From Symbiodinium kawagutii (lineage: Eukaryota > Sar > Dinophyceae > Suessiales > Symbiodiniaceae), in assembly GCA_009767595.1 (NCBI GenBank), contig VSDK01010537.1:44558-108557 (forward strand): a DNA stretch of 64,000 nt, written 5' to 3'. Under the pieces are notes generated by a model. That model worked only from the letters and a program-made list of their open reading frames with translations. It had not been told where the DNA came from and made no database searches. The number at the start of each line of letters is the position of its first letter. Position 1 is the first letter of the stretch. Positions 44,500 to 55,575 of this stretch are shown here, piece by piece. The position numbers were made by a program, and so were the translations under genes.

Positions 44500-44740
44500 G
44501 TGGTTAATGAATGGTGAATGAAAGGTGAATGCATGTTGAATGAATGGTGAATGAATGGTTAATGAATGGTGAATGAATGGTTAATGAGTGATTAACAAGT
44601 GGTTAGTGATGGTTGATCTAGATGATTAATGATGGTTATGATGCTTAGTGGCGATTGCTACTGGTTGATTGTGATGCTTCATAATGGTTATTGATGGTGA
44701 ATGGTGATCGAAGCTGATGACTAACAAGGGCTGGTTTAAG
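44500..44740. repeat. 11-bp tandem repeat (GAATGGTGAAT/GAATGGTTAAT)
   Basis: Clean alternation of the two 11-mers from about 44510 to 44590, decaying into ATGGTTAATGATG words. Confidence 0.85.
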
Positions 44741-45554
44741 GATTTGTAAAGAAAACACAATATGGTTTAACCTCCTTAGGCCAAGAACTATTGAATGCTG
44801 ATTGTTGGTGAATGATGGTCAATTGTGGTTGTAGCAATGATGGGATGCAACAACAAGTTGCAACGATGAAGGATGGTGAACGAGTGAACGATGTCTTGTC
44901 CACAGCTATGGTGGCGCGGGTACCCCATGATCAACATGCCATCTCCTACCAGGCTCTATGCAATAGAAATAATCCTAGGTGCATAGAACATGCCAGTACA
45001 TGCTATAGTCATTTTCTACGTGCAGCTACAAACATGTCATCAAACAACAGAAGAATACATGTACTGCCTATACCAACCATGCAACTCTCTGTGAATAAAG
45101 CAGCCTTGACTAACCAACAGCAGATGGGCCTATACCAACCACGTAGCTCCATTGCTGTTGATTTCTATTGTTTCTCTTGGCTCGAAAATCATGAGACCCA
45201 GGACCCAGCTGTCTGAAGACACCCGGTGAGTGCCCTCTGTACATGGTCACCAGCACTAAAACGTCAGGTACGCTCCCAATTAGTTGGCACTGCAAAGCAT
45301 CAACTGAGGGATGACAAATGATGACCATCAATCTCTTTTGATGGTCATTCCAAGGACGATTTTGATGGTCAATCCCTGTGGTTAATGATTTCGTCGCACG
45401 CATCGGGCCCCTAGGCCCAACCGTGGAACGATCCAATACTGATAGAATGATCACTTAACACCATAAACCATTATCCACTATAGTTAACCACTATTAACCA
45501 TATACCACTATTAACCACTACTAACGACCATAAACCCCACCACTATTACCTCAG

Positions 45555-45626
45555 CCACTACACCCAAAGAGCCGTCGAAACCTCTGGGTGAGGCCGCTGC
45601 AAACGACCTGCGTGGTGGCGGTCCCG
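45555..45626 (+). CDS. Candidate exon, unknown protein
   Basis: 72 bp; acceptor TTACCTCAG, donor GGTCCCG|GTTGGT. Reads TPKEPSKPLGEAAANDLRGG. GC-rich in AT-rich surroundings. Confidence 0.38.
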
Positions 45627-46325
45627 GTTGGTGCGTGTGGGTTGCTGGTAGCTGTAATAACCAGCAACGGGGGGCGGGGGTACACCATGAATTTGGACCT
45701 GCCAAGCTTGTTGTTCACCAAATTTGGTTCATTTTGGACAATCCATGATTTTTGTTAAGCAAACTTGTTGTTAACCAAACCCACTTATTTGTCCATCCAT
45801 TTTAGAAAATGCACGATTTTGGTTGTTAACCAAATTTGGTTGATTCAGTGGAAACGCTCCCACTGCTGGTGATCGAATTTCTCCTGCCAGAGGGAAAATA
45901 TGAAGCGGATCACCCTGCAAAAACTGGCGAACATGCGGCGATGAACAAACTTGCTGCATTTCATATTGTGGGGTACGGTATCTCTGTAAGTGTGAGGCTA
46001 GCACAGCAATTTTGATTCATGATTTTGTGTCCGACATTATCCTGCCGTGACAAATATGGCTTCCTGCAAGTATTCGTGGTTACATTTTATGCTTACATTT
46101 GAACACAAGCGAGGACAGCAGCGACAAACTCAGCAACAGAGCTGGGGGTTACGACCAGGGCTACGGATGTACCTACATAGAAACATAAAACTTGTTGGTT
46201 CATTTGTACCCCTACCCTAGGCCTCGGTGTTAGCCCTTGTCAAAATTTCTTTACCAGGTTCCCAGCGCAGCACGCTCCGGAGAGCTAGTTACTGAACTGC
46301 GCAATTTCCGTGCTACGGAGATTTG

Positions 46326-46815
46326 ATATCCATCACATGACAACTGAAACTTAACGCATCACATCCATCACGCAACAAATTGACACATCAGATCCATCAA
46401 ACAACAATTCAAGACACCACAACATCCATCACGCAACAATTTAAGACATGAAATCCATCACGCAACAATCTAACCGATCAAATCCATCACACAACAATTC
46501 AACACATCAGATCCATCAAACAACAATTCAAGACACCACAACATCCATCACGCAACAATTTAAGACATGAAATCCATCACGCAACAATCTAACCGATCAA
46601 ATCCATCACACAACAATTCAACACATCAGATCCATCAACCAACAATTCAAGACACCACAACATCCATCACGCAACAATTTAAGACATGAAATCCATCACG
46701 CAACAATCTGACCGATCAAATCCATCATACAACAAATTAAAACATCAAATCCATCATACAACAGATTAACACGTGGAATCCATCACAAACAACTTAAGAC
46801 ATCGAATCGGTCACA
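46326..46815. repeat. 29-bp minisatellite in 119-bp higher-order units
   Basis: Monomer of the form AAATCCATCACRCAACAATTYAASACAT. AACATCCATCACGCAACAAT starts at 46421, 46540 and 46659, exactly 119 bp apart. Each 119-bp unit has three 29-bp and one 32-bp monomers. Single monomers trail off to 46815. Confidence 0.93.
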
Positions 46816-47211
46816 GTCCCTTTTCTTGGATGATTAAGATTGACCGACAACCAACATCAGGCACTCATCAGCCATTGGCTATTACTCATTAGTTACCAAT
46901 GCTAATCACCATTATGTGCAATCAAGTAGGTAATGATAGCGAGCATTTGTGATGATCAACACGACGACACTTTCTCTATTCAGCATGTATTATTGGACCA
47001 CCAGCCTCAATTAACCAGCATCACTTTGTTATCAATCAACCATTAGTCATTAACCATCGATATTGAGACCATCACCAACTAAGTGACCATCGATTTACCA
47101 TCACTCACTGCTCGTTAACTATCATCCACGGTCACTGACCGGCATTAGCCAACATCATGAGTTATGATCATCTACCAGTCATGGAACCAGTTGTTTCTCA
47201 CTGCCACCACC

Positions 47212-47225
47212 NNNNNNNNNNNNNN
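47212..47225. other. Assembly gap (14 N)
   Basis: Short N run; sequence continuity is not guaranteed across it. Confidence 0.97.
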
Positions 47226-47533
47226 GAAGAGCGCCGATAGGATTCCAGAGCCTGAAAACGCTGTGGTACGCCTGGGTCAGATAAAGTCATGCAAATTCAT
47301 TCGTGCAAACAGTTCCACAATACTGAGACAGTGATGGTTCATGATTATCGTCATGTTTCATGGATTTTTGATTGCCAAGTCAATTTACCAAAGGGTGTAG
47401 AAAACTCAAGTAATGATGTTTCATGAAATTTATGGCATCTAAAAAACAGAAATCGTGATGGTTCAAAATGATCCGTAAAGTTTATGGCATATATCCAACG
47501 GAGGTGGTGCTGGTGCATGGTAAGTAAAAAGAC

Positions 47534-48044
47534 TCAGGAGGACATAAAGGGCTCGGGTCGTCGTCGCAAGATGAAATCCCAGAACTTGCAGGCTTGCTGA
47601 AGGCCGAAAAGGCTTCCCGGTATAGGGAAGTGTGCGTTCATAGGCCCTCAATAGCCCCCCACTTCACACCCATCCCGCGTGAACCTCGACGTATCGACGA
47701 ATCAGCTTCGCTGCGACATTCGCGCCGTGGATCAGGATTGCCATTGTGCGGCAAAAATTCTTGCCCCGAAGGCCAAGTTTGAAGCAAATGTGCTAATCCA
47801 AGTGCGCGCCTGCAGCTCCCCACTTCACACCCATCCCGCCCTGACTTCCAGCCTCATCTTGCAGCCACCTGCACGCTGTCTTGGCTGTGAAGTTGGCGCC
47901 CAGCACGATCATGGGAAGAAGTGATGCACGGTCACAGTGCGCCTGCCGACAGGCCCCAGCCGCGGCGCATCTCAGCTCGTCGACCTCAAACCGCCTCAAA
48001 TTGAGACCAAGCACACCAGCTTGGAGGCTCTGTTGGCGCAACAA
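47534..48044 (-). CDS. Candidate gene end with duplicated exon
   Basis: Minus-strand coding-like stretch. The last exon ends FGLQQACKFWDFILRRRPEP plus FMSS and a TGA at 47534-47536. Upstream, two stretches resemble each other: MAILIHGANVAAKLIRRYVE (about 47700-47770) and LLPMIVLGANFTAKTACRWL (about 47860-47930). Each is followed by the same 22 bases (at 47657 and 47817). Upstream again is LRQQSLQAGVLGLNLRRFEV. This looks like a 160-bp tandem exon duplication, one copy frame-shifted. No family recognised. I report the span as a region, not a finished model. Confidence 0.45.
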
Positions 48045-48320
48045 GCAACACCCACAAGATCAGCCATCATCAACGCTTCGTCGGCCGTCCAACATGGAAT
48101 GCCCCGCTTCGGCCGGGCTCATCACTGGTGGCTTAAGTCCAGGTACTGTCTGGCGAAACGAAGTTTTTCGACTCAGCTATCAGTCTTCAAGGTTGATCTT
48201 TGAGAAGACCTGTCATTCCTCCACTTCGGACTGGTGTTCCTACAAGATCTTCTGGTGCAAACCATCGACTCTTGCTTATCAGTGCTTACTGATCCTTGGA
48301 ATCAACCAGCTTTTTGACCT

Positions 48321-48428
48321 ATATGGTGGTTTCTCAAAATAGGGGTACCCCAAATCATCCATTAATAGTCATTTATAATAATAAACCAACCATTTTTTTG
48401 GGTCCCCCATTTTGAGAAACCACCATAT
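48321..48428. mobile_element. Short TIR element, family A (best-preserved copy)
   Basis: 108 bp with perfect 20-bp terminal inverted repeats ATATGGTGGTTTCTCAAAAT and ATTTTGAGAAACCACCATAT. Interior AGGGGTACCCCAAATCATCC, AGTCATTTATAATAATAAAC and AACCATTTTTTTGGGTCCCC. Recommended as the family reference. Confidence 0.93.
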
Positions 48429-48731
48429 CAACTATGAGCAAAATAGACCCTGTCTTCAACTGATCTGACACAAAACTGGATGATACAGCTGGAGCACTCC
48501 ACCACGCTTGCTTGACATGAGACCAATTTATCTGTACTAGTTGACAGCCACCTTTGTCATCAGCGCTTCAGCATGTCCGCCAACCTGCATCATCAGCATG
48601 TCTTACAATTGATTCACCACAAAATCGATTGGGCTACAGCCAGATTCATCCAATTTTTGTGTCGAATTCTGTGGAAAAAACCACTCATCACTCATGAATC
48701 AGCCCTGCTCCGCGGCGAACCCGGCTCTCAC

Positions 48732-48790
48732 GTGGACGCATTCCAGAATGTCGCCCCCCCCCAGTGCCATGGTGGCTCAAAGCGGAACTT
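48732..48790 (-). CDS. Candidate small exon
   Basis: 59 bp; acceptor ATCACCCAAG, canonical donor GCGTCCAC|GTGAGA. Reads FRFEPPWHWGGATFWNAS. Aromatic-rich; crosses a C9/G9 homopolymer without loss of frame. Confidence 0.4.
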
Positions 48791-49059
48791 CTTGGGTGAT
48801 CTATGATGGTTATCAACCTGTTGAGGTTGAAGTTACTAGGCTATCAACCTGTGGACCTAGCAACTTGAAATCAACCTGCTCAATGCCAACCCCGGATTAA
48901 TTAGCCCTAGGTTTATCAATCAAACCACCAACTAGTTAATCACTATCAACCATTGTTCATCATTAGCCAACCCTTAGCTACTAATGATCATCAACCCTGA
49001 ACATCCCTTAGCCACTAATGATCATCAACCCTTAACATGTCAATCCAACCACCAACGAG

Positions 49060-49182
49060 AAATCTCGCTGCGGACAACTGGGTGACCCCGCCCCCACGCC
49101 GTTCGCCCCTCCCGAGCCGCCTAAGTTGGAACTTGAAGCACCGGCTGTCACCTCACCTGGCCGCTCCAAGCGGTGCGGATGA
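49060..49182 (+). CDS. Candidate terminal exon, Pro-rich
   Basis: 41 codons including TGA; acceptor CCAACGAG. Reads GDPAPTPFAPPEPPKLELEA then PAVTSPGRSKRCG. Preceded by a family B right end (ATGTCAATCCAACCACCAAC). Confidence 0.45.
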   Translation, partial: KSRCGQLGDPAPTPFAPPEPPKLELEAPAVTSPGRSKRCG

Positions 49183-50250
49183 AGCTAAACCATAGGAGTT
49201 TATAGTGGTTAAATGTGAGCAGTTGGAGATTAACCATAGGAGTTTTTAGTGGTTAACCTACCATTGTAGTTGAGCAGTTGGTTAATCTACCATAGGTTTC
49301 TAGTTGTTAACCATAGGGACCATAGGTTTATCGTGGTTAACTATGATTAATTTTATGATCCCATAGGTTAATTGTATGGTTATACTATGGTTAATGCTGA
49401 TCCCATAGGTGAGCAGTTGGTTCCAGCTAATTTGGGACTAACTGAGGTTTATTGGTTGGATTTAACCAACCACAATGGGATTAATAGGGATTAATGAGCA
49501 ACCATAATGGCTATATAATAATCAATGGTTTATAATGGTTAATCTCCAGATGAATAAACTCCAGTTGATGACCATTATAATTGGTGCAGTAATTGGAGGG
49601 ATTAACCATTACGAACCACTATTGACCATTACAGATAGGTTAATCCACAGTAAATCCCGAGATTAATTGGAGGGGTACCATTTAATGGGAACCCAGTTGG
49701 CTTTTGAGGGACGCAGTTGGTTCTAACTGATGGTTACCAGTCGATGGTAGTGGTGATGATGGCAGGAGTGATGGTGATTAATGTTAACCCAGGATGAAAC
49801 TAAACATAGCTAAACCCCAGGACTAGCAATTGGTAGTGTACCACTTTAATGGGAATCCAGTTGGCGAACATGGGGGATATCCCCGATCAATCAACCAGGG
49901 ATTTGTGAATCGTCGGTTGGCATTACATGACTTCTCTGATTGGTGGTAATCAACAGCAATTGTTTACCGCTCAAAAAATAACATGTCAATCAAACCACCA
50001 ATTGCTTTTATGAATTCCTCCCTCAGTCCTGGTTGGTTGATGACCGTGCCCCGTTGCCCCTCCCCACGGCGGTGTAATTAATACCATAGGTTCCGAACCC
50101 CTCAGTGGATATGAGAGGGGTTCTGAACCAATTGACCTTGTCAATTCCCCTTAGTGTTGGTCAGTAGCCCTTATCAATGCATAGACTCAATCATTATCAG
50201 TTTGCATTGGTTCCGATCGATAAAGAACGATACACTTCTAAAATAGATAC

Positions 50251-50252
50251 GC

Positions 50253-50307
<55 letters not shown>

Positions 50308-50308
50308 C
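50251..50308. repeat. (GATA)n microsatellite
   Basis: About 14 GATA units, with a short second run near 50337. The minus strand reads SIYL repeats in all frames. Confidence 0.96.
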
Positions 50309-50897
50309 AATAAATAAATAGCAAAGAATAAACAATAAATAGATAGATAGACCGACAGACAAACAGACAAACAAACAGATCGATGTACATCTTCTACCCA
50401 TGCATCCGTAGGTGTACATATGGCATATGTTTGCATAAATTAGAAAAGGATAATACCAATGTTCACGTGTATACGTGCATGAGTGCCAACATGTGTTTCG
50501 GCTTTAATGTGTGTATTTCATGCGTGCGCTGATTCATTTGATGAATCAACACAAATCCACTTTTAGGATGAAACATCGCATTTCGGAGTCTTTCACGAAC
50601 CCATGAAACAAACTTTTGCAGGTCAGAGTATCTGCAACATTTGTCTGGTTGGTGGTTGAACCACCTCTCTGAAAACAATGACTTCATCAATCAGCTATAC
50701 CAAGTACTTGGGAAGGTAAAACATGTTCAAACCCATCAAGCACATGAGTATTGCCGAGAGGTTCCATGCTTTTGCCTCCTTCTCGAATGGCACGTATTCA
50801 ACCAATCACTATTGAGCTATGATATTCCGGCATTGGTTTTTCGCATGTTGGGACTACGAGTTGTCCCTCCATACAACTGACGTTCTATTGTCCATAG

Positions 50898-51099
50898 ATA
50901 TCTGCAAATGGTCAGCTGCTGTTGAGAATGCTGCCCTCATGATGAGGGGTCCAACCCTGGCTACCAACGAGAGCCAGGCTGGTTGGGATGTGAAGCCAAC
51001 ACATGGAAATCGCGCCGCTCCCAACACAGGCAACAGAGTGGCGAGCCGCTCCCGAGCGGGTTCAAACTCCTCTTCGAATACAAATGAGCGTTATACCAG
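50898..51099 (+). CDS. Candidate exon, unknown protein
   Basis: 202 bp; acceptor TGTCCATAG, donor TATACCAG|GTAGAA. Reads WSAAVENAALMMRGPTLATN then ESQAGWDVKPTHGNRAAPNT then a Ser/Arg/Asn-rich end. Starts in phase 1, ends in phase 2. Function unknown. Confidence 0.55.
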
Positions 51100-51816
51100 G
51101 TAGAAATGAGAAAATGAAACCATCAACCTTTCCGAGCCATCATTGGATCATTATTGAACCATTACTGACCAATCATTGACCACCACTTTTGTTTAAGAAC
51201 ACCGGTTAACAAGAACTAATTAACAATAATGATTTATCATAATGAATGACATGGGTAAAGAATGAACGACTATTTTTCGATTTAATTCATCCTTGGAACC
51301 TGCGGCCGCGCTACGCGCCCCAACTGGTTTTGCAATAGACTGCGCTGAGTCGACCTCAAATATTCATTGTCAGCAACAACTGGCCATCACGAAGCTGTAT
51401 CAACCAATATGGGTAGCCACCATTGTTGACCAGTAACAACCGTTACTCATTATCAGTACGCTCACGCAGTGGAAAACCCACCATTGATAATTTTCAGAAT
51501 TGTTTTTCGTTTCCAGGTTGGCTGCCCAGAGAGTTGCCATGATCATGAAACACCACTAACATTTGGTTGATGGAGTCAATCAAATCAATCAACGCCACCA
51601 ATTTCAACAACATCAGCTGCGCTGCCCCGCCTCCACCACTGGTCGTTCCGCTCTCTTCAGCGCCTGAAACAGCCGATGCATGTTCTGTTCGATGTTATAT
51701 ACACCCTGGAAACGACGTGGATCCCCTAAATACATGTTTGATGACAAGGTTCCTGTCGGGAGAACCATGGGTGAACAGTTCACCAAATCCTTCGCAAGTT
51801 GAAATCTCTGGGAGCA

Positions 51817-51854
51817 GCACCGGCGCAGATGGTTGTGCCCGGCTCTGATGGATA
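51817..51854. repeat. 38-bp segment shared with 22969-23006
   Basis: Same strand and 37/38 identical to the first site; here it follows an ORF on the minus strand (…VSIRAGHNHLRRC). Confidence 0.75.
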
Positions 51855-51993
51855 CGCCTGGATGTGCCCATGCCGTTGTTCGAATGCTCAGCAGCCCAGT
51901 CGCGGGCGCAGTCGCGGCACCTTCGCAAGGACATACGGCGCGTCGAGGTAGTCCATGACGTCTACCAGCCTCGGCCATGGCCTCATCAAAAAC

Positions 51994-52071
51994 TCAGCTA
52001 AGGCCCTTCTCAAGATCATCGTACTCCACCCAGCCATTGCCGTCAGAGTCTATGGCCTCATCAAAACTCAT
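51994..52071 (-). CDS. EF-hand calcium-binding exon, probable last exon
   Basis: 26 codons including TGA; acceptor TGCCGTAG. Reads FDEAIDSDGNGWVEYDDLEK then GLS. The loop D-S-D-G-N-G-W-V-E-Y-D-D has Asp at 1 and 3, Asn at 5, Gly at 6, Val at 8 and Asp (usually Glu) at 12, flanked by helix residues. Known role: Ca2+ binding, typically in pairs with another EF hand. Phase 0 joins the exon at 52164-52265. A rearranged copy lies at 59384-59450. Confidence 0.72.
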   Translation of the reverse strand: MSFDEAIDSDGNGWVEYDDLEKGLS

Positions 52072-52163
52072 CTACGGCACTCAGATGAAGTGTGTGTCGA
52101 ACTTCCCTTGACAACCAGCCAACCTCATGCATGTCTTGGGGAGCGGCAGCCGCGGCCGCCTAC

Positions 52164-52265
52164 CTGCAAGGTTTGTTGAACGATGATCATGTCTTCGTCC
52201 GTCGTGGGAGTCAACTGGCTCAACCCCTCTGCCAAAAGGGGGATCTGCGCAAACCAGTTGACCAG
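52164..52265 (-). CDS. Exon upstream of the EF hand
   Basis: 34 codons, phase 0 at both ends; acceptor CACAAGTAG, donor CTTGCAG|GTAGGC. Reads LVNWFAQIPLLAEGLSQLTP then TTDEDMIIVQQTLQ. A helical region before the EF hand. The plus strand of the same bases is also open (GSQLAQPLCQKGDLRKPVDQ), but it lacks matching splice sites. Confidence 0.6.
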
Positions 52266-52937
52266 CTACTTGTGGCCCGGCATGACGAATAATCCTGCCT
52301 GTCAGTTCACCAATCTACTGATTATGCAAATTTGACTAGGATCAGTGGGCTGCCGAGAAAATCAAGTAAATCATCCACGCAAAATCGCGCCGCACAAAAA
52401 CCTATTGCAATATACATGTACCACAACATCAGAAGGCTGTGTTTTTTCTTGTTTTTTGTTTTCCCTCAAGTTTGCGCAATTTGTGGTTTTATTCGAGTGT
52501 TCTTACGATTTTCATTTCTTTTAAATGGTTGTATCAAGTCAAACAGGTTCGGGCGCCAAATTTTGGCCCTTGAGTTTTGCACTTCATAGTCATTCCTGGA
52601 AGGTTGCTACAATTGATTTGTTTCTTGAGTATAGCATCTTTACTGGTATGGTATTTACGTAGTTTTATGACTTGGATGTTGGATCATTACATAAAATCAT
52701 ATTACATATGCAAAGCAGCGCCCCTAAACAAGATGACTGGTGGCCCTGCTGGGGCTGGTGACCGTTGATTTTGATGGGTGGTCAATTACGAATGGGTGAA
52801 CATTATTGACGGCTAATTGATTACTGTATCAATCATGATTGATTGAATTGTCAATTAATCAGTTCATCATGAAACTAATTCATTTACATTAATCAAGAAG
52901 TAGATGGTTAAAGATCAATCAGTTCACCATTAATGGT

Positions 52938-53054
52938 TGGTAAATCATTGGTGAGTAGTTTCATCCCCTATGAACCATATGCTAGTCAAAACCAACCAAC
53001 CATTTGCAAACACAATTTTAAACATAGAAAATCTTTGAAACCACCAACCAGCAG
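52938..53054. mobile_element. Family B element (diverged)
   Basis: Left TTGGTGAGTAGTTTCATCCC, then AGTCAAAACCAACCAACCAT; right GAAACCACCAACCAGCAG. Degenerate but with the family order. Confidence 0.6.
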
Positions 53055-53139
53055 CTGTTCAAACCTTATTGTTGCTTATCATCCCCTATTACTAACCATT
53101 ATCAACCGTGGTTAAAACAAGCGAGCAGCTAGTGGCTGG

Positions 53140-53248
53140 TTAGTCCAGAATGGTGCTGAGAACGACGCCTTTACCAGTTGGTTCCCAGCTCATGACCGTC
53201 TCACAGCACCGCAGAAGCGCAGGCACCGAGCGAACTAAGCTGCCGCAT
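53140..53248 (-). CDS. Candidate terminal exon
   Basis: 109 bp; acceptor CCGTGCCCAG, stop TAA at 53140-53142. Reads CGSLVRSVPALLRCCETVMS then WEPTGKGVVLSTILD. Protein-like; family unknown. Confidence 0.45.
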
Positions 53249-53408
53249 CTGGGCACGGCAAATTCGGTCCAAAGTCTTCCAAATCTGGTTCATGGTTTTA
53301 AGCCATCATAAGCGATCCCAAAAATATGAGTTAATCAACCACCATCCCAAAACTCCTAAAAATATCCAAAGCGATTTTGCCAAGTACCCGAAAAGTTCTG
53401 GAAAAAAA

Positions 53409-53514
53409 CTAGTTGGTTGTTGAACCACCGCTATGAAAATTATTCGTCAATCAATAAACCATTTAAGCTAATAGATGGCAAATCTAAAAAATGTCAATCG
53501 AACCATCAACCAGT
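53409..53514. mobile_element. Short TIR element, family B
   Basis: CTAGTTGGTTGTTGAACCAC at the left and TCGAACCATCAACCAGTTGG at the right. Interior CGCTATGAAAATTATTCGTC and ATGTCAATCG. Confidence 0.7.
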
Positions 53515-53672
53515 TGGTGTTTGACCATTATTGTTCCTTGTCATCTCCTATTGCTAACCATTATTAATGGCTGTAACCCCTACAAAACCCTTGTAAAACC
53601 ACCAGCCAGAAAATGATGAGCAGCTCAACCCTTGAGGTCATCTGGGATCTTCGAATGGGTGAAACATGGCAC

Positions 53673-53757
53673 CTGGCTCCACATCTTGCAGCTTGGTCTT
53701 CTCCTGGGCACCGGAAATGGCCTTTTCGGTGACCACAATAGGGGAATCAATTGGTAA
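53673..53757 (-). CDS. Candidate exon, unknown protein
   Basis: 85 bp; acceptor ACTGCTAG, donor GGAGCCAG|GTGCCA. Reads DSPIVVTEKAISGAQEKTKL then QDVEP. Phase 0 in, phase 1 out. Charged and helical. Confidence 0.48.
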
Positions 53758-54801
53758 CTAGCAGTTACATAAATTGATAACTAGTATCATAATGTATCAT
53801 TTGGTTATCATATTGTGATGGGTCATTTAATGAGCAGGGGCATACTGAATGATACAGCTGGGGCTAGCACCCAAATAATATATGGTATCATAATGTATTG
53901 GTTATCATTTGGTATCATAATGGTATCACTTTGCCAAATGAATATCATCATAATTTGTATTGTCTGGTTTTTTATCATGATAGTTCATTTAATGAACAAG
54001 GGTATAATGATATAGCTAGGGTATCATAAACTAACCAGCAGTTCATTGAATGAATCGCCACAATGCTACTTTATGACTTCCCACGCCACACAGGTTGGCC
54101 TCTGCCCCCGTACTGTTAACCATTGTTTCAGCATTATGAAGTACCGTTGCATCCGATTACGGATGATACAACCAGGACATCACCCATGATTGTGTACTGT
54201 AGGCATGTGTACTGATGATTGTGGAATGGAATGCAACATGAAACCAACATGGTTGGACAACATAATGCTGCTTGATCCAGCGGGCATGCACTGGTCATGT
54301 GGTTGCATAATGGCAATACAATGGTCACGTGACGGTCACAAGGGTTTACCTTGCAGTTTGATGTGGGGTGAACTACCATCAAACTGTTGGTTTAAGCAAG
54401 GAAAATATGTTCACCATTGGTGATTCACGATTCATTGCCCTCTGGCAAACAAACCTGCTTGTGCGGAACGTAGACCATGGAAACAGCTGGTTTGTGAATT
54501 GAACATCATGATCAACTGAACTTCCAGGTTAGTTTCTGAGAAGTGAAGTTGATCACAATGTTGAACCATGGTTCATTAACCAGCCATGAACCACTAATCA
54601 ACCATCATTCATGGTTCATTAACCATGCAATCATCAACGACTAAATCCACAGTATCAAGCACTATTCTATCATGGTCCATCAACCAACCATTAGTCATTA
54701 ACCACTAACTTTGAACTAACCATGGTTCATCAACCAGTAAACCATCCAACCAACCATCATTGAGTATTGCTCTCAGTCTTCATCATTATCCATTAAGCAC
54801 T

Positions 54802-54926
54802 ATATGGGTGTTTCTCAAGTCATAGGGGTACTTCCACTTATCATTCTTTACATTAATCATCTTTGGTAATAAACCATCCATTTCGATATTTTGTAGGTTC
54901 CCAATGACTTGAAAAAAACCACCATA
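54802..54926. mobile_element. Family A element (diverged)
   Basis: ATATGGGTGTTTCTCAAGTC at the left, ACTTGAAAAAAACCACCATA at the right; interior AATAAACCATCCATTTCG. Confidence 0.7.
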
Positions 54927-55222
54927 AAGGATTTGTTCAACCATTATTGTTGGTGATTATCCCCCAATATTGCCATTATCAACCATTATCATTATACCCA
55001 ACCATGAAACCACCACGGGGTTATACCATTCTTGTTGGTCATTATCCCCTAGTATCAACCATTACTTATCCTGGTTGCTTTTTGATCCCTTGCTAAAAGT
55101 CTAACTTTTAGTCTATATGGTAAATCAACCATATCCCCAAAAACCTAAAAAAGCTAAGGTAGTAGCTGTAGTCCACCAAGTAATGGTGTTATAACCCCTA
55201 TAAAACCAGTTGCTTCACCCAG

Positions 55223-55330
55223 CACTCAGCACTCGCTCCTCTGGATCCCCTTTTGCGCTGGGAGGTGCGGTCGAAGCAGCACCTGCACGTGCCGGGCCGT
55301 GCCGCGATCGTGGCCATTGCTTTCCAACAT
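55223..55330 (+). CDS. Candidate exon, unknown protein
   Basis: 36 codons, phase 0 at both ends; acceptor TTCACCCAG, donor TTCCAACAT|GTTGAT. Reads LAPLDPLLRWEVRSKQHLHV then PGRAAIVAIAFQH. GC-rich island. The minus strand (KAMATIAARPGTCRCCFDRT) is a weaker alternative. Confidence 0.42.
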
Positions 55331-55338
55331 GTTGATAG

Positions 55339-55575
55339 TTGTTATTTACGACCATGGTTGATCAACAGAAATTGCTTGATCACTATCAACAGTTATTCGA
55401 AAATAACAACTATTTATCAACAGTTATTTACCACTATCAACTGTTGATCAACCATGGAATTTCTAAAGAAATAGTGGTTGATCAACAGTTGATCACGTGG
55501 TTGACCAGTGGTTTATCAACTAACCTGTTGATGGTTGATAGTTGGTCGATAGTGGTTGACGCGGGTATACTATGA
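55339..55575. repeat. Cluster of TTGATCAACAG palindromes
   Basis: Many overlapping inverted repeats. The best is TCAACTGTTGATCAACCA (55437-55454) against TGGTTGATCAACAGTTGA (55475-55492), perfect over 18 bp with a 20-base loop. The 78-codon plus ORF through it is low-complexity. Confidence 0.8.

Noticed and set aside
46326..46815. CRISPR array
   Set aside because: Repeats and 'spacers' are all versions of one monomer; eukaryotic minisatellite.
50174..50436. ORFs with SIYLSIYL
   Set aside because: Translations of the (GATA)n microsatellite.
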